Shown here: positions 1 through 8,026 of the stretch, piece after piece
Layout of the letters: the number at the start of each line of letters is the position of its first letter
Numbering within the stretch: the first letter of the stretch is position 1
Assembly: GCF_036195325.1 (NCBI RefSeq)
Contig: NZ_CP108101.1
Span: 7,688,001 to 7,752,000 of the forward strand
Reading direction: 5' to 3'
Source: Streptomyces sp. NBC_00234
Lineage (GTDB): Bacteria > Actinomycetota > Actinomycetes > Streptomycetales > Streptomycetaceae
DNA: 64,000 nucleotides
The notes under the pieces: generated by a model
Seen by the model: only the letters and a program-made list of their open reading frames with translations
Told to the model about the DNA's origin: nothing
The model's database searches: none
Made by a program: the position numbers and the translations under genes

Positions 1-1523
1 ACGAGAAGTACGGAGTCATCCCCAGCGGCGAGGCCGACACCGGCGAGTTCGTGCTCTCGACCTTCGTCGCCGTGCGCGAGCCGCTCCAGAAGCTGGCTGT
101 CACCCGTCCTGTGCGCGAGGACATCGCGGTACGCGCCCCGGTCAACACCGCGCGATTCTCCGGGACGAAGAATCTGGGCCTGGTGGACGTGGGCGCGGGC
201 AGCCGGGAGGAGATCGCCGCCGCCGACGTGCGAGGCAAGGCGGTCCTGGTGACCTCGGACAACCTGGTCGGAGTCACCGAGCAGGCACGGTGGGCCGCAG
301 AAGCCGGAGCCGAGGCGGTCATCGCCGTTCCTCCTCGGGAGGGCCCGCGCGCCGGCTTCGTCGGCAGCGGTCTGACCATCCCCGTCACCGTCGCGGGTTA
401 CGAGGACGGCCGACGACTCGTCGAGCTCACCGCGCAGGGTGACGTGGCCGTGGCGCTCACGGGCGTGCACGAGTCCCGTTACACGTACTCGGCGCAGTAC
501 TACGACACCGGCGCGCTGCCCGCCAAGGTGGCGCGGCGGGCCTCTGCCGATGACTTCGTCACGGTCCGCAACACCTTCCATGCGGACGGGGTGCGGCGTG
601 TGGGCTGGGAGATGCTCAACGCCTGGGGCCCGTACGGCATCCCGTCGCTCCAGACCGGTCAGGCGCTCGGCCAGGGCGGCACACGCGACGACCACATCCT
701 CGCCGACAAGCGGGTCAGGTACCAGCAGTTGGTCACCCCGCACACCTCGTACGCGGCGCAGATGGTGAGCCCCGAGACCGTGTACGAGCGGCCGGGCCGC
801 ACCTACCGTGAGGACTGGTACGCCGCCCCGATGCACCCGTCGGCCCACACCGAACTCGCTTGTTCCTTCTGCCGAACGGACACCGGCGTCTTCTTCACCG
901 CCAACTCCGGAGGCGACGCGGACCCGGGCCACGGGATCGTCGCCGGGCGGCTGCCCACCTGGACGTACTACCGCGACGGCGAGAAGGCGACCGATCTCGC
1001 CCACCTCATGGTTCCCGAGGCCGCGGACTACCGGGTCGTCCTGGACACCAGGCGCTTCGGCGACTACACCGGGGTGACCCTGGGCCCCTCGACCCGCACG
1101 GAGTGGAGCTTCCGCTCCCAGGCGCCGCGAACCACGGCGATCAAGGGCTGCGAGAACGTCGTCGCCGGGGCAACACGGTGCGAGCCGCTGCCCGTTCTTC
1201 TGCTGGACTACGCGATGCCGCTGAACCTCTTCAACGAGGCACCGGCCGGTCGCGCGTTCGACTTCACCGTCCGCACCTCCCGACCGCGTGGCTGGGAAGG
1301 CGATACCGCCCCGGCGGGCGCGAAGGTCTCCGTCAGCTACGACGGCGGAACGACATGGACGGAGGCCGGGACGCGGCGTACGTCCGAGGACTCCTTCGCG
1401 GTCACGGTCGACCACCCCGAACGCGCCGCGACGAACGGCTACGTGACGCTGCGGACGGAGGTCTGGGACCGCAGGGGCGCCCGCACGGTGGAGACGATCA
1501 ACCGCGCCTACGCGTTGAGGTAG
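1..1523 (+). CDS. C-terminal part of a secreted S8-family (subtilisin-like) serine peptidase; 5' end outside window
   Basis: The frame is already open at base 3, so this is the last ~507 residues of a longer protein; the catalytic domain would lie to the left. The visible part begins with beta-rich sequence, then a protease-associated (PA) type domain (about bases 130-460; motif LGLVDVGAGSREEIAAADVRGKAVLV), and ends in a beta-sandwich region with VSVSYDGGTTW and a C-terminus close to ETINRAYALR. The next gene has the same order of parts and a matching ending (VEVSYDGGKTW, QTVINAVRVAK), which identifies this as a tandem paralogue. Substrate specificity cannot be read. The S8 family call rests on the neighbour because the Asp/His/Ser residues are not in the window. 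Confidence 0.8.
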   Translation, partial: EKYGVIPSGEADTGEFVLSTFVAVREPLQKLAVTRPVREDIAVRAPVNTARFSGTKNLGLVDVGAGSREEIAAADVRGKAVLVTSDNLVGVTEQARWAAEAGAEAVIAVPPREGPRAGFVGSGLTIPVTVAGYEDGRRLVELTAQGDVAVALTGVHESRYTYSAQYYDTGALPAKVARRASADDFVTVRNTFHADGVRRVGWEMLNAWGPYGIPSLQTGQALGQGGTRDDHILADKRVRYQQLVTPHTSYAAQMVSPETVYERPGRTYREDWYAAPMHPSAHTELACSFCRTDTGVFFTANSGGDADPGHGIVAGRLPTWTYYRDGEKATDLAHLMVPEAADYRVVLDTRRFGDYTGVTLGPSTRTEWSFRSQAPRTTAIKGCENVVAGATRCEPLPVLLLDYAMPLNLFNEAPAGRAFDFTVRTSRPRGWEGDTAPAGAKVSVSYDGGTTWTEAGTRRTSEDSFAVTVDHPERAATNGYVTLRTEVWDRRGARTVETINRAYALR

Positions 1524-1587
1524 CCCCGTAGCGGCTGCCTCGCGCACGTACGACGCATGACGCCGCCCGGACCCGTTCGCTCTCGTC

Positions 1588-1620
1588 TGGCGCGTCGGGG
1601 TCAGTGACGCTGACGCGCCA
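1588..1620 (+). terminator. Hairpin after the first S8 peptidase gene
   Basis: TGGCGCGTC (1588-1596) pairs perfectly with GACGCGCCA (1612-1620), and the loop holds a smaller GTCA/TGAC pair. It lies about 65 bases after the stop codon and has no T-tract, as is usual for Streptomyces terminators. It suggests the two tandem peptidase genes are separate transcripts. Confidence 0.55.
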
Positions 1621-1803
1621 CTGGAATGTCTGTACGAGGCCCTACTCAACTGGAAGCCTTTCCCCCGGATCCACTCGCACGGCACCTGCGATCCGGAGTC
1701 AGCGAGCGCCCTGGACAGGGAGCACGCACGGCGAACCGCAGGGCGTATCCGCCTGCATGACGTCGACCGACGTGCAGGCGTGGGCGGTTCGCTACCGACG
1801 ACC

Positions 1804-1842
1804 GCCGGAGGCTGCTCCCCATGGGGGTGTGCAGCCTCCGGC
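1804..1842 (+). promoter_or_regulatory. Perfect leader hairpin just upstream of the S8 peptidase ribosome-binding site
   Basis: GCCGGAGGCTGC (1804-1815) is the exact reverse complement of GCAGCCTCCGGC (1831-1842). The loop contains a second palindrome, CCCCATGGGG. The hairpin ends 14 bases before the AGGAG at 1857-1861, so it sits in the likely 5' untranslated leader of the gene starting at 1873. It could be a terminator of an upstream transcript, an attenuator or an mRNA-stabilising element; the sequence does not distinguish these. Confidence 0.5.
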
Positions 1843-1872
1843 CCCCCTTTGCGTACAGGAGATATCACTTCC

Positions 1873-4800
1873 ATGCACCGACCCATACTCAGAGCGACGA
1901 CGGCCGTCGCGCTCGCCACGCTGATGGGCGCCACCGCCCCGGCAGCCGTCGGCGCCGACACCGACACTCCGAAGGCACCCCGGGTGAGTGCCCTGGGACC
2001 CACGACGTCGGCCGCCATCCACACCGTCCGCCTCGTCACCGGCGACACCGTCGTGGTCACCGGCACCGGTGCGGACCAGAACGTGTCCTTCCAGCCCGAC
2101 GGGGACAGCCCCGAGGGCATCGCGCACATCGAGCAGACCGGTGACCAGATCACCGTGATCCCCGACGAGGTGCGCGCGCTCCTCGACGCGGGAGCCCTGG
2201 ACCCCCGCCTGTTCGACATCGACGGGCTCATCGCCCAGGGCTACACCGACGGCGCCGAACTGCCGCTTATCGTGCGCGGCGCCACAGCGGACGTGGCGCT
2301 CCCGCCGGGTGCCGGGAAGGTGCGCAAGCTGCGCGCGCTGAAGTCGGCCGCGACCCATGTCGCTCCGTCCCGCACCGGCGCGTTCTGGTCGGAGCTGAGG
2401 TCGACGCGGAAGGGCGCCTCGGCCAAGAAGCTCGCCACGGGGGTCGAGAAGGTCTGGCTGGACGGCAAGGTCAGGGCCAACCTGGCCGACAGCGTCCCGC
2501 AGATCGGCGCCCCCCAGGCATGGGCGGCCGGCAAGGACGGCAGAGGGGTCAAGGTCGCCGTGCTGGACACCGGGGTGGACCAGACCCACCCCGATCTCGC
2601 CGGGCGGGTCGCCGAGGCCCGCAACTTCACCGAGACGGAGGACGCGGTCGACCACCACGGCCACGGCACACACGTCGCGTCCACGGTGGCGGGCTCGGGG
2701 GCCGCTTCGGAGGGGAAGAACAAGGGGGTCGCGCCCGGCGCGGAGCTCCTCGTCGGGAAGGTACTCAACGACCAGGGGTCGGGCAGCGACTCGTCCGTCC
2801 TCGCCGGCATGGACTGGGCCGCGCACAGCGGCGCCAAGGTCGTCAGCATGAGTCTCGGCACCAACGCCGCCTCCGACGGAACCGATCCGCTGAGCGCCGC
2901 CGTCGACAGTCTCACCGCCGAGACCGGCACGCTGTTCGTGATCGCCGCCGGCAACACCGGGCCCGACCAGACCACGATCGGAGCGCCCGGCGCCGCCGAC
3001 GCGGCGCTGACCGTGGCCGCCGTCGACAAGCAGGACCGACTCGCCTCGTTCTCCAGCCGCGGACCGCGGCTCGGGGACAACGCCCTGAAGCCCGACGTCG
3101 CCGCGCCAGGAGTCGGTATCGTCGCGGCCCGTGCGTCCGGGACCACCATGGGCACGCCCGTCAGTGCGTCCTACACGGCGGCCAGCGGTACGTCGATGGC
3201 GACCCCGCACGTTGCCGGAGCCGCCGCCATCCTTGCCCAGGCCCACCCCGAGTGGACCGCGGCCGACCTCAAGGGCGCGCTGATGTCGAGCGCGAAGACG
3301 CTCGCCGGCGGGGCGTTCGCCGAAGGCTCCGGGCGCGTTGACGTTCCCGCCTCGCTCGACCAGACGGTCTGGGCCACCAACGCGTCCTTCGGCACCGTGG
3401 CGGCACGCGGATCCGCAGCGCCGATCACCCGCAAGGTCACGTTCCACAACACCGCCGACCGGGAGGTGACCCTCTCACTGGCCGGAGCCCTCACGCTCGA
3501 CGGTGGCGCGGTCGCCGCCGGCGCGCTGACCTTGGGTGCCGACTCCGTGACCGTTCCGGCCGGCGGCAGCGCCGACGTCGACGTCACGGTCGCGCCCGAC
3601 CTCGCCACCGCCTACGGGACGTACACCGGGACCGTCACGGCCACGGGGGAGGGCGTCACCGCGCACGCCACCGTGGCTCTGAACCGCGAACAGCCCACGG
3701 TGAAACTGTCGTTGAAGGCCCTGATGCCCGACGGCAGCCCTGCCACCGGCTCCAGCATGATCACGCTGCGCGATCTGACCGACTCCGGCCCGCCGGCCTT
3801 CATCCGCATGGGCGCCGACGGGGTGGCCACGGCCCAGGTGAGGCCCGGCCGTTACACGATCTTCGGCCATCTCCGTAAGGGCGGTGACCTCGTCACCTTC
3901 GGGCTGCCCGACATCGAGGTCGGCGACCAGGACGTCTCCGTCTCCGCGGACGGCCGTGACGCCCGGCTCATCGAGGCCCGGACACCCCTCCGCAGCGAAC
4001 TGCGCAATCTCAACCTGTCGGTGGGCCGTCGCTCCGCGGAGCAGGCGACCGGAGCCTCCTCCACCTTCGTGCTCGGCCGCGCCGGTGCCGGGCACCAGTG
4101 GGCTCTGCCGAGCGCGAAGCCCAAGGACGGCACCTTCGGGACGAACGTCAACTGGATTCTGCAGGCCCCGCCGATCGTGGCCAAGGCGCAACTGCCCGAT
4201 GACCTCGTGGACCTGCGGGCCGAGTCGTTCACCTTCTCCGGCCGCTTCGACGGAACCCGCCGCCTGGACGTCGCCGATGTCGGCAACGGTTCCGCCGAGG
4301 AGCTCGCGGCAACCGACGTCAAGGGCAAGCTCGTGATGGTCCGGCGGACCACCAGCACCGACGTGTACACCGTGCTGCCCGGGCTGGTCGAGGCGGGCGC
4401 CGCAGCGGTCATGGTGGTCAACACCGTCGACGAGCGGCTCCCGGGTGCGTTCAGCACCACGGTGCCGGTCTTCGGCGTCCCGAAGAACAAGGGTGACCTG
4501 TTGGCCGAGGCCCTCACCCGGGGTCCGGTCGACGTCAAGCTGACCGTCGAGAGCAATCCGTCGTACCTCTACGGCTTTGTGCGCGGTGAGGCGGACGGCA
4601 TTTCCGCCGATCAGACCTTCGATCCGGACAGGAGTCAGCTCGCGGACATCGCCGTGAAGACCTACTCCCCGGCGGCGAACCCCGATGACATCCGCAACAG
4701 CCAGGACGGCTGGATGGGCGTCAGCAACGTCTCCGGGCGGGGCAGCGGGTCGTTCGCCCAGATGTCCTTCGGTACGACGCAGCACGTCTATGTGAACGCC

Positions 4801-5598
4801 GAGGACGCCAAGTGGCAGCGCGTCGTGGTGCCGGGCAGCAACGGTGCCTCCATGGTCTCCATGCTGCGGCCGTTCACGCCGGGCGAGGAAGTGACGGAGG
4901 AGTGGTTCAAGCCGGTGCAGCGCCCGACGTCGCCGGTCGACGTGTACGCTCCCGCAACCGGCATGACGCCGTCGAGGAACGACGAGGAGATGCTCGTCCA
5001 GATCCCCGCATGGGCCTCGCCGGACGGCCACTTCTACGAGGGAAGCTCCATGGCGGAGGGCGATGTGGACGAGTTCCGTGTCTACCGCGACGGCACTCTC
5101 CTCGGCACCGCTCCCTACCCGTACGCCTCGATCACCGGACTGCCCGCGCAGAAGTCCCGGTACCGCTTCGAGCTGGACGCGAAGCGCACGCAGGAATGGT
5201 GGCAGGCGAGCACCGAGACGCACACCGCCTGGACGTTCGACTCCGCTCAGCCGGAGGGTGTCGACTGGCACACGCTGCCGCTGCTCCACGCCGACTACGA
5301 CCTCCGAGGCGTGGCCATCAACAGCTCGATCACGCCGTCGGTCACCCGCAAGCTCACCGTCTCCTTCCGCAGCGCCGACGGCACGCGGTCGCCGCTCCGG
5401 ACCGCGTCCGTCGAGGTGTCGTACGACGGCGGCAAGACCTGGCGCCACGCGTCAGCCGAGACGACGTCGCAGACGGCGACGGTGCAGCTGAGGGCTCCGG
5501 AGGGGGCGGCGTCCGTCTCCCTCCGAGTGACGGGCGAGAACGTCGCAGGAAGCCGCATCGAGCAGACCGTGATCAACGCGGTACGCGTCGCGAAGTGA
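1873..5598 (+). CDS. Secreted S8-family serine peptidase with PA-type insert, ~1241 aa
   Basis: A subtilisin-like protease, predicted to be exported and processed. I chose ATG 1873 because AGGAG lies at 1857-1861 and the protein then opens with a signal peptide (MHRPILRATTAVALATLMG, cleavage near AVGA). Residues ~30-210 are a propeptide-like region. The catalytic triad is visible as D232 in VAVLDTGVD, H264 in HGHGTHVAS and S441 in GTSMATPHVAG, with the oxyanion Asn in AAGNTGPD. After the catalytic domain come Fn3-like beta regions, a PA-type domain near residues 790-900 (VGNGSAEELAATDVKGKLVM) and a C-terminal beta domain. It is about three times the length of simple subtilisins but matches large streptomycete S8 proteins. 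It follows a tandem paralogue and a leader hairpin, and is followed immediately by a palindromic repeat. Confidence 0.92.
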   Translation: MHRPILRATTAVALATLMGATAPAAVGADTDTPKAPRVSALGPTTSAAIHTVRLVTGDTVVVTGTGADQNVSFQPDGDSPEGIAHIEQTGDQITVIPDEVRALLDAGALDPRLFDIDGLIAQGYTDGAELPLIVRGATADVALPPGAGKVRKLRALKSAATHVAPSRTGAFWSELRSTRKGASAKKLATGVEKVWLDGKVRANLADSVPQIGAPQAWAAGKDGRGVKVAVLDTGVDQTHPDLAGRVAEARNFTETEDAVDHHGHGTHVASTVAGSGAASEGKNKGVAPGAELLVGKVLNDQGSGSDSSVLAGMDWAAHSGAKVVSMSLGTNAASDGTDPLSAAVDSLTAETGTLFVIAAGNTGPDQTTIGAPGAADAALTVAAVDKQDRLASFSSRGPRLGDNALKPDVAAPGVGIVAARASGTTMGTPVSASYTAASGTSMATPHVAGAAAILAQAHPEWTAADLKGALMSSAKTLAGGAFAEGSGRVDVPASLDQTVWATNASFGTVAARGSAAPITRKVTFHNTADREVTLSLAGALTLDGGAVAAGALTLGADSVTVPAGGSADVDVTVAPDLATAYGTYTGTVTATGEGVTAHATVALNREQPTVKLSLKALMPDGSPATGSSMITLRDLTDSGPPAFIRMGADGVATAQVRPGRYTIFGHLRKGGDLVTFGLPDIEVGDQDVSVSADGRDARLIEARTPLRSELRNLNLSVGRRSAEQATGASSTFVLGRAGAGHQWALPSAKPKDGTFGTNVNWILQAPPIVAKAQLPDDLVDLRAESFTFSGRFDGTRRLDVADVGNGSAEELAATDVKGKLVMVRRTTSTDVYTVLPGLVEAGAAAVMVVNTVDERLPGAFSTTVPVFGVPKNKGDLLAEALTRGPVDVKLTVESNPSYLYGFVRGEADGISADQTFDPDRSQLADIAVKTYSPAANPDDIRNSQDGWMGVSNVSGRGSGSFAQMSFGTTQHVYVNAEDAKWQRVVVPGSNGASMVSMLRPFTPGEEVTEEWFKPVQRPTSPVDVYAPATGMTPSRNDEEMLVQIPAWASPDGHFYEGSSMAEGDVDEFRVYRDGTLLGTAPYPYASITGLPAQKSRYRFELDAKRTQEWWQASTETHTAWTFDSAQPEGVDWHTLPLLHADYDLRGVAINSSITPSVTRKLTVSFRSADGTRSPLRTASVEVSYDGGKTWRHASAETTSQTATVQLRAPEGAASVSLRVTGENVAGSRIEQTVINAVRVAK

Positions 5599-5600
5599 CC

Positions 5601-5778
5601 TAGGTCGTGTCCGCAAAGTCTCGTCTGGCCGGCGGTGTCTGGCACGCACTCTCGCGGCGTTGCCGAAATGCCCGAGTAGCTCCGCTACAAGGGCACTCCG
5701 GCGCCTTGCGAGAGCACGCACCAGACGCCGCCGGCCCCACCCTTCGGGTGGACGACGATACTTTGCGGACACTCCCTA
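5601..5778. repeat. Palindromic MITE-like structured repeat, copy A
   Basis: This ~178-bp element starts 3 bases after the S8 stop codon. Its ends are inverted repeats: TAGGTCGTGTCCGCAAAG at the left matches the reverse complement of CTTTGCGGACACTCCCTA at 16 of 18 positions. Inside, CCGGCGGTGTCTGG pairs with CCAGACGCCGCCGG. A central hairpin GTAGC-TCC-GCTAC lies at 5676-5688 and a side hairpin CCACCC-TTC-GGGTGG at 5737-5751. A second copy at 47613-47792 keeps the core but has different terminal sequences. No transposase is encoded. It looks like a non-autonomous mobile or structured intergenic repeat. Confidence 0.8.
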
Positions 5779-5820
5779 GCCGGACGTCGACACCGCACGG
5801 AGAACGCTCGGCCATGAACG

Positions 5821-5857
5821 GGGCCGGACTCCGGTGATCCTCACCGGAGTCCGGCCC
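5821..5857. terminator. Bidirectional terminator hairpin, perfect 17-bp stem
   Basis: GGGCCGGACTCCGGTGA (5821-5837) and TCACCGGAGTCCGGCCC (5841-5857) are perfect reverse complements with a 3-base loop TCC. The hairpin lies between the S8 gene and the convergent LuxR-type gene, so it probably ends transcription from both sides. Confidence 0.8.
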
Positions 5858-5895
5858 TGCCGCTTACGCCGCGGTTCGTATCGCCGTGCGTGGTT

Positions 5896-6906
5896 CTACT
5901 GGGTCAGCCACCCGCCGCGTGCCGCCTGCCAGGCGAGCTGGGCACGGTTTCCCGCCCCTGCCCGCTGCATCAACCGGGTCAGCCGGCGCTGGACCGTGCG
6001 GAGGCTGGTGTCGAGCTGGCGGGCGATCGCCACGTCGGTGAGCCCAGCGAAGAGCAGGCCGAGCAGTTGGACGTCGGAGGCGGGCAGACCGGCCGCGTTC
6101 GTTCCCGTCCCCGCTTGAACCGGCTTGAGCGGGACACTGCGTTCCCACAGCAGCTCGAACAAGGCCACCAGGGCTTCCACGAGCGCGCTGCCGCGGACCG
6201 TGAGCCACTCACCGGGCCGGTCGTCGCCCCCGGGGAGCAGCGCGGTGGTCCGGTCCGAGACCAGCAGTTTCAGAGGGAGCTCGTCGAGCACGCGGACGCC
6301 TTCCCCGGCCGCCTGGTACGTGGTGATGTCGGCGAGCGAGCTCGGCTGGTCGAGGGCACGCCGGTCGTAGATCGACCGGCACCGTACGTTGCGGCCGAGG
6401 GTTCCCAGGACGTCGAGGGAGACCCCTCCGTCGATGACGAACGGCGGCGTACTGAGCACGAGCAGTTCCCGGGTGGTGTTCGCCACGGTCTCCGCGTACC
6501 GGCGACGGCAGTGCTCCGCGTCCTTGAGTACGTCGACGGGGCCGGAAGCCTCTCCCGCCAGCTGACCGAGCCGGTAGTCGGCCGCGAGAGTCGTCAACTC
6601 GGCTCGGGCCCGGTTCAGTTCGCGCTGGCGGTGCTCGATCAGCCGTTCCACGGCGACCTCGGGAGCCGCCGCTACCCACCGTTGGGGGCTGCCCGCGGTC
6701 AGGGTCACCAGCTGCAGAGCGGCCAACACCTGCGCGTGCTCGGCCACTTCGGCCGATGGTCTGCCCACGACGGTGGCGAGCTCCTCGGCGGCCACCGGGC
6801 CCGACCGCAGCAGATGCCGGTAGACATGCTCACCGGCCGCGGTCACACCCAGGTCCGCCAGCCCGTTCTGCTCCGTCTCCGCGCTCCGTCGTTGTGCGCG
6901 ACGCAT
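5896..6906 (-). CDS. LuxR-type transcriptional regulator with TrmB-like N-terminus
   Basis: A predicted DNA-binding regulator of ~336 aa. The C-terminus has a LuxR/NarL-type helix-turn-helix: LLGLLFAGLTDVAIARQLDT followed by SLRTVQRRLTRLMQRAGA. The N-terminal ~90 residues (LADLGVTAAGEHVYRHLLRS onward) look like the winged helix of TrmB-type regulators, and the middle contains a phospholipase-D-like fold seen in such proteins (RCRSIYDRRAL). I chose ATG 6906, preceded by GAAGGTGAGGG, over an upstream extension with no domain content. It faces the S8 peptidase gene across a strong terminator. A role in regulating the proteases is possible but is inferred only from position. Confidence 0.82.
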   Translation of the reverse strand: MRRAQRRSAETEQNGLADLGVTAAGEHVYRHLLRSGPVAAEELATVVGRPSAEVAEHAQVLAALQLVTLTAGSPQRWVAAAPEVAVERLIEHRQRELNRARAELTTLAADYRLGQLAGEASGPVDVLKDAEHCRRRYAETVANTTRELLVLSTPPFVIDGGVSLDVLGTLGRNVRCRSIYDRRALDQPSSLADITTYQAAGEGVRVLDELPLKLLVSDRTTALLPGGDDRPGEWLTVRGSALVEALVALFELLWERSVPLKPVQAGTGTNAAGLPASDVQLLGLLFAGLTDVAIARQLDTSLRTVQRRLTRLMQRAGAGNRAQLAWQAARGGWLTQ

Positions 6907-7260
6907 CACCGCACCCTCACCTTCCTGCCTGGTCCGTCCGTGTGCCGGGACGGTAGGCCGCACCCGTTACCCAGGTGTTGCCACAGAAGGTCGCTGCGCA
7001 GATGGGCGGCACCGGTCGCCCGGACGACTGAAGGAGCGGACGATCTCCGACGTCGAATCCCGGCGCAGGCGGGAAGCCGAGTGGGAAGCCATGCTCCTCC
7101 GTGCTTCCTGCATGCTGTTTCCCTGGTGGAGCAGGTCTCTGTGCCGTCCAATGATTCCGCACGAGCGTATGGTGGAGATTTGAAGTCCGACCATTTCTCC
7201 GCGCCTCAATCCGGATCTTCGAAACCTCTCGCGGAAATTCTGCCCCATTTGGAGTGCGAC
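6907..7260. other. Intergenic region, divergent promoters expected
   Basis: This ~350-base gap separates the LuxR-type gene (leftward) from the CsbD gene (rightward) and should hold both promoters. I see no convincing gene, repeat or palindrome in it. The part just before 7261 is less GC-rich than the surroundings, as expected of a promoter or leader. Confidence 0.4.
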
Positions 7261-7434
7261 ATGGGCATCAGGAAGAAGGCCAAGAACGTCGGCGAGATTT
7301 CCAAGGGAAAGACCAAGGAAACCGTCGGGAAGGCTGTGGGCAACGAAAGCATGGAGGCAGAAGGAAGGGCCGAAAAGACCAAGGGCAAGGTGAAGCATGC
7401 CGTGGAGAAGGGCAAGGACAAGCTTCGCCACTGA
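7261..7434 (+). CDS. CsbD family stress-response protein, 57 aa
   Basis: A small, highly charged protein with the CsbD signature: MGIRKKAKNVGEISKGKTKE, then GKAVGNESMEAEGRAEKTKG and a Lys-rich tail. CsbD proteins are general-stress proteins (the name comes from the SigB regulon of Bacillus); their molecular role is not settled. The start at 7261 follows GGAG at 7249-7252. Reading frames that extend this ORF upstream carry no family sequence. The next gene is another small charged protein in the same direction. Confidence 0.88.
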   Translation: MGIRKKAKNVGEISKGKTKETVGKAVGNESMEAEGRAEKTKGKVKHAVEKGKDKLRH

Positions 7435-7565
7435 AACGTGTGGTCCGACACCAGCAGCCGCCGACTCCGCCGTGCTACGTGCACCGACGGGGCCGGCGAC
7501 GTGCCGAGGCCCTCGTGCGCGTGCTCCGGATTTCCCATCCCGCCTGTGCGGGCCGAGAGGAGAAG

Positions 7566-7895
7566 ATGATGCCTGCCGGCTCCAACAAGAAGCGCGAGCG
7601 TCAGTACGAGCACATCAGGGAGAGCGCCGAGGAGCGGGGCGAGTCCACGAGGCGCGCGAAGGAAATCGCAGCGCGCACCGTCAACAAGGAACGTGCGCGC
7701 TCCGGCGAGGCGAAGAACCCCGGCAAGGTCTCCACGCAGGACAGGAAGTCCGCCTCCCAACGGGGTGGCGAACATTCCCACAGCGGATCTCAGGGGCCGA
7801 CGAAGGACCAGCTGTACGCGGAGGCCAGGAAGCGGAATATCGATGGCCGCTCTTCCATGAGCAAGGAGCAGCTCCGGAACGCCCTGGGCCGCTGA
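7566..7895 (+). CDS. Small charged protein with C-terminal Rho_N-like motif (plasmid-stabilisation-type annotation)
   Basis: A 109-residue hydrophilic protein. The first ~70 residues are rich in Arg, Lys and Glu (SNKKRERQYEHIRESAEERG). The last ~35 residues (GPTKDQLYAEARKRNIDGRS then MSKEQLRNALGR) fit the small helical Rho_N/SAP-like module that binds nucleic acid. Similar streptomycete proteins are often labelled plasmid stabilization protein, without proof. GGAG stands just before ATG 7566 (a second ATG follows at 7569). It is probably co-regulated with the CsbD gene 130 bases upstream, both being small stress-type genes. Confidence 0.7.
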   Translation: MMPAGSNKKRERQYEHIRESAEERGESTRRAKEIAARTVNKERARSGEAKNPGKVSTQDRKSASQRGGEHSHSGSQGPTKDQLYAEARKRNIDGRSSMSKEQLRNALGR

Positions 7896-8026
7896 CACGT
7901 CGCCGCTGATACGTGATCGTGTGATTCTGCCGAACACGGTCCGGTACCGCCGTGTCCGCACGTGCCCGCAGTGCATTCCGCGCGGTGAGCCGTACACCTT
8001 TCCGTCGGCCGAGAAGAGAAACCACC

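Noticed and set aside
5600..5837. Short ORFs on both strands around 5600-5837, and similar ones at 47613-47972
   Set aside because: They lie in the two palindromic repeat copies, and their likeness to each other comes from the repeat DNA, not from protein conservation.
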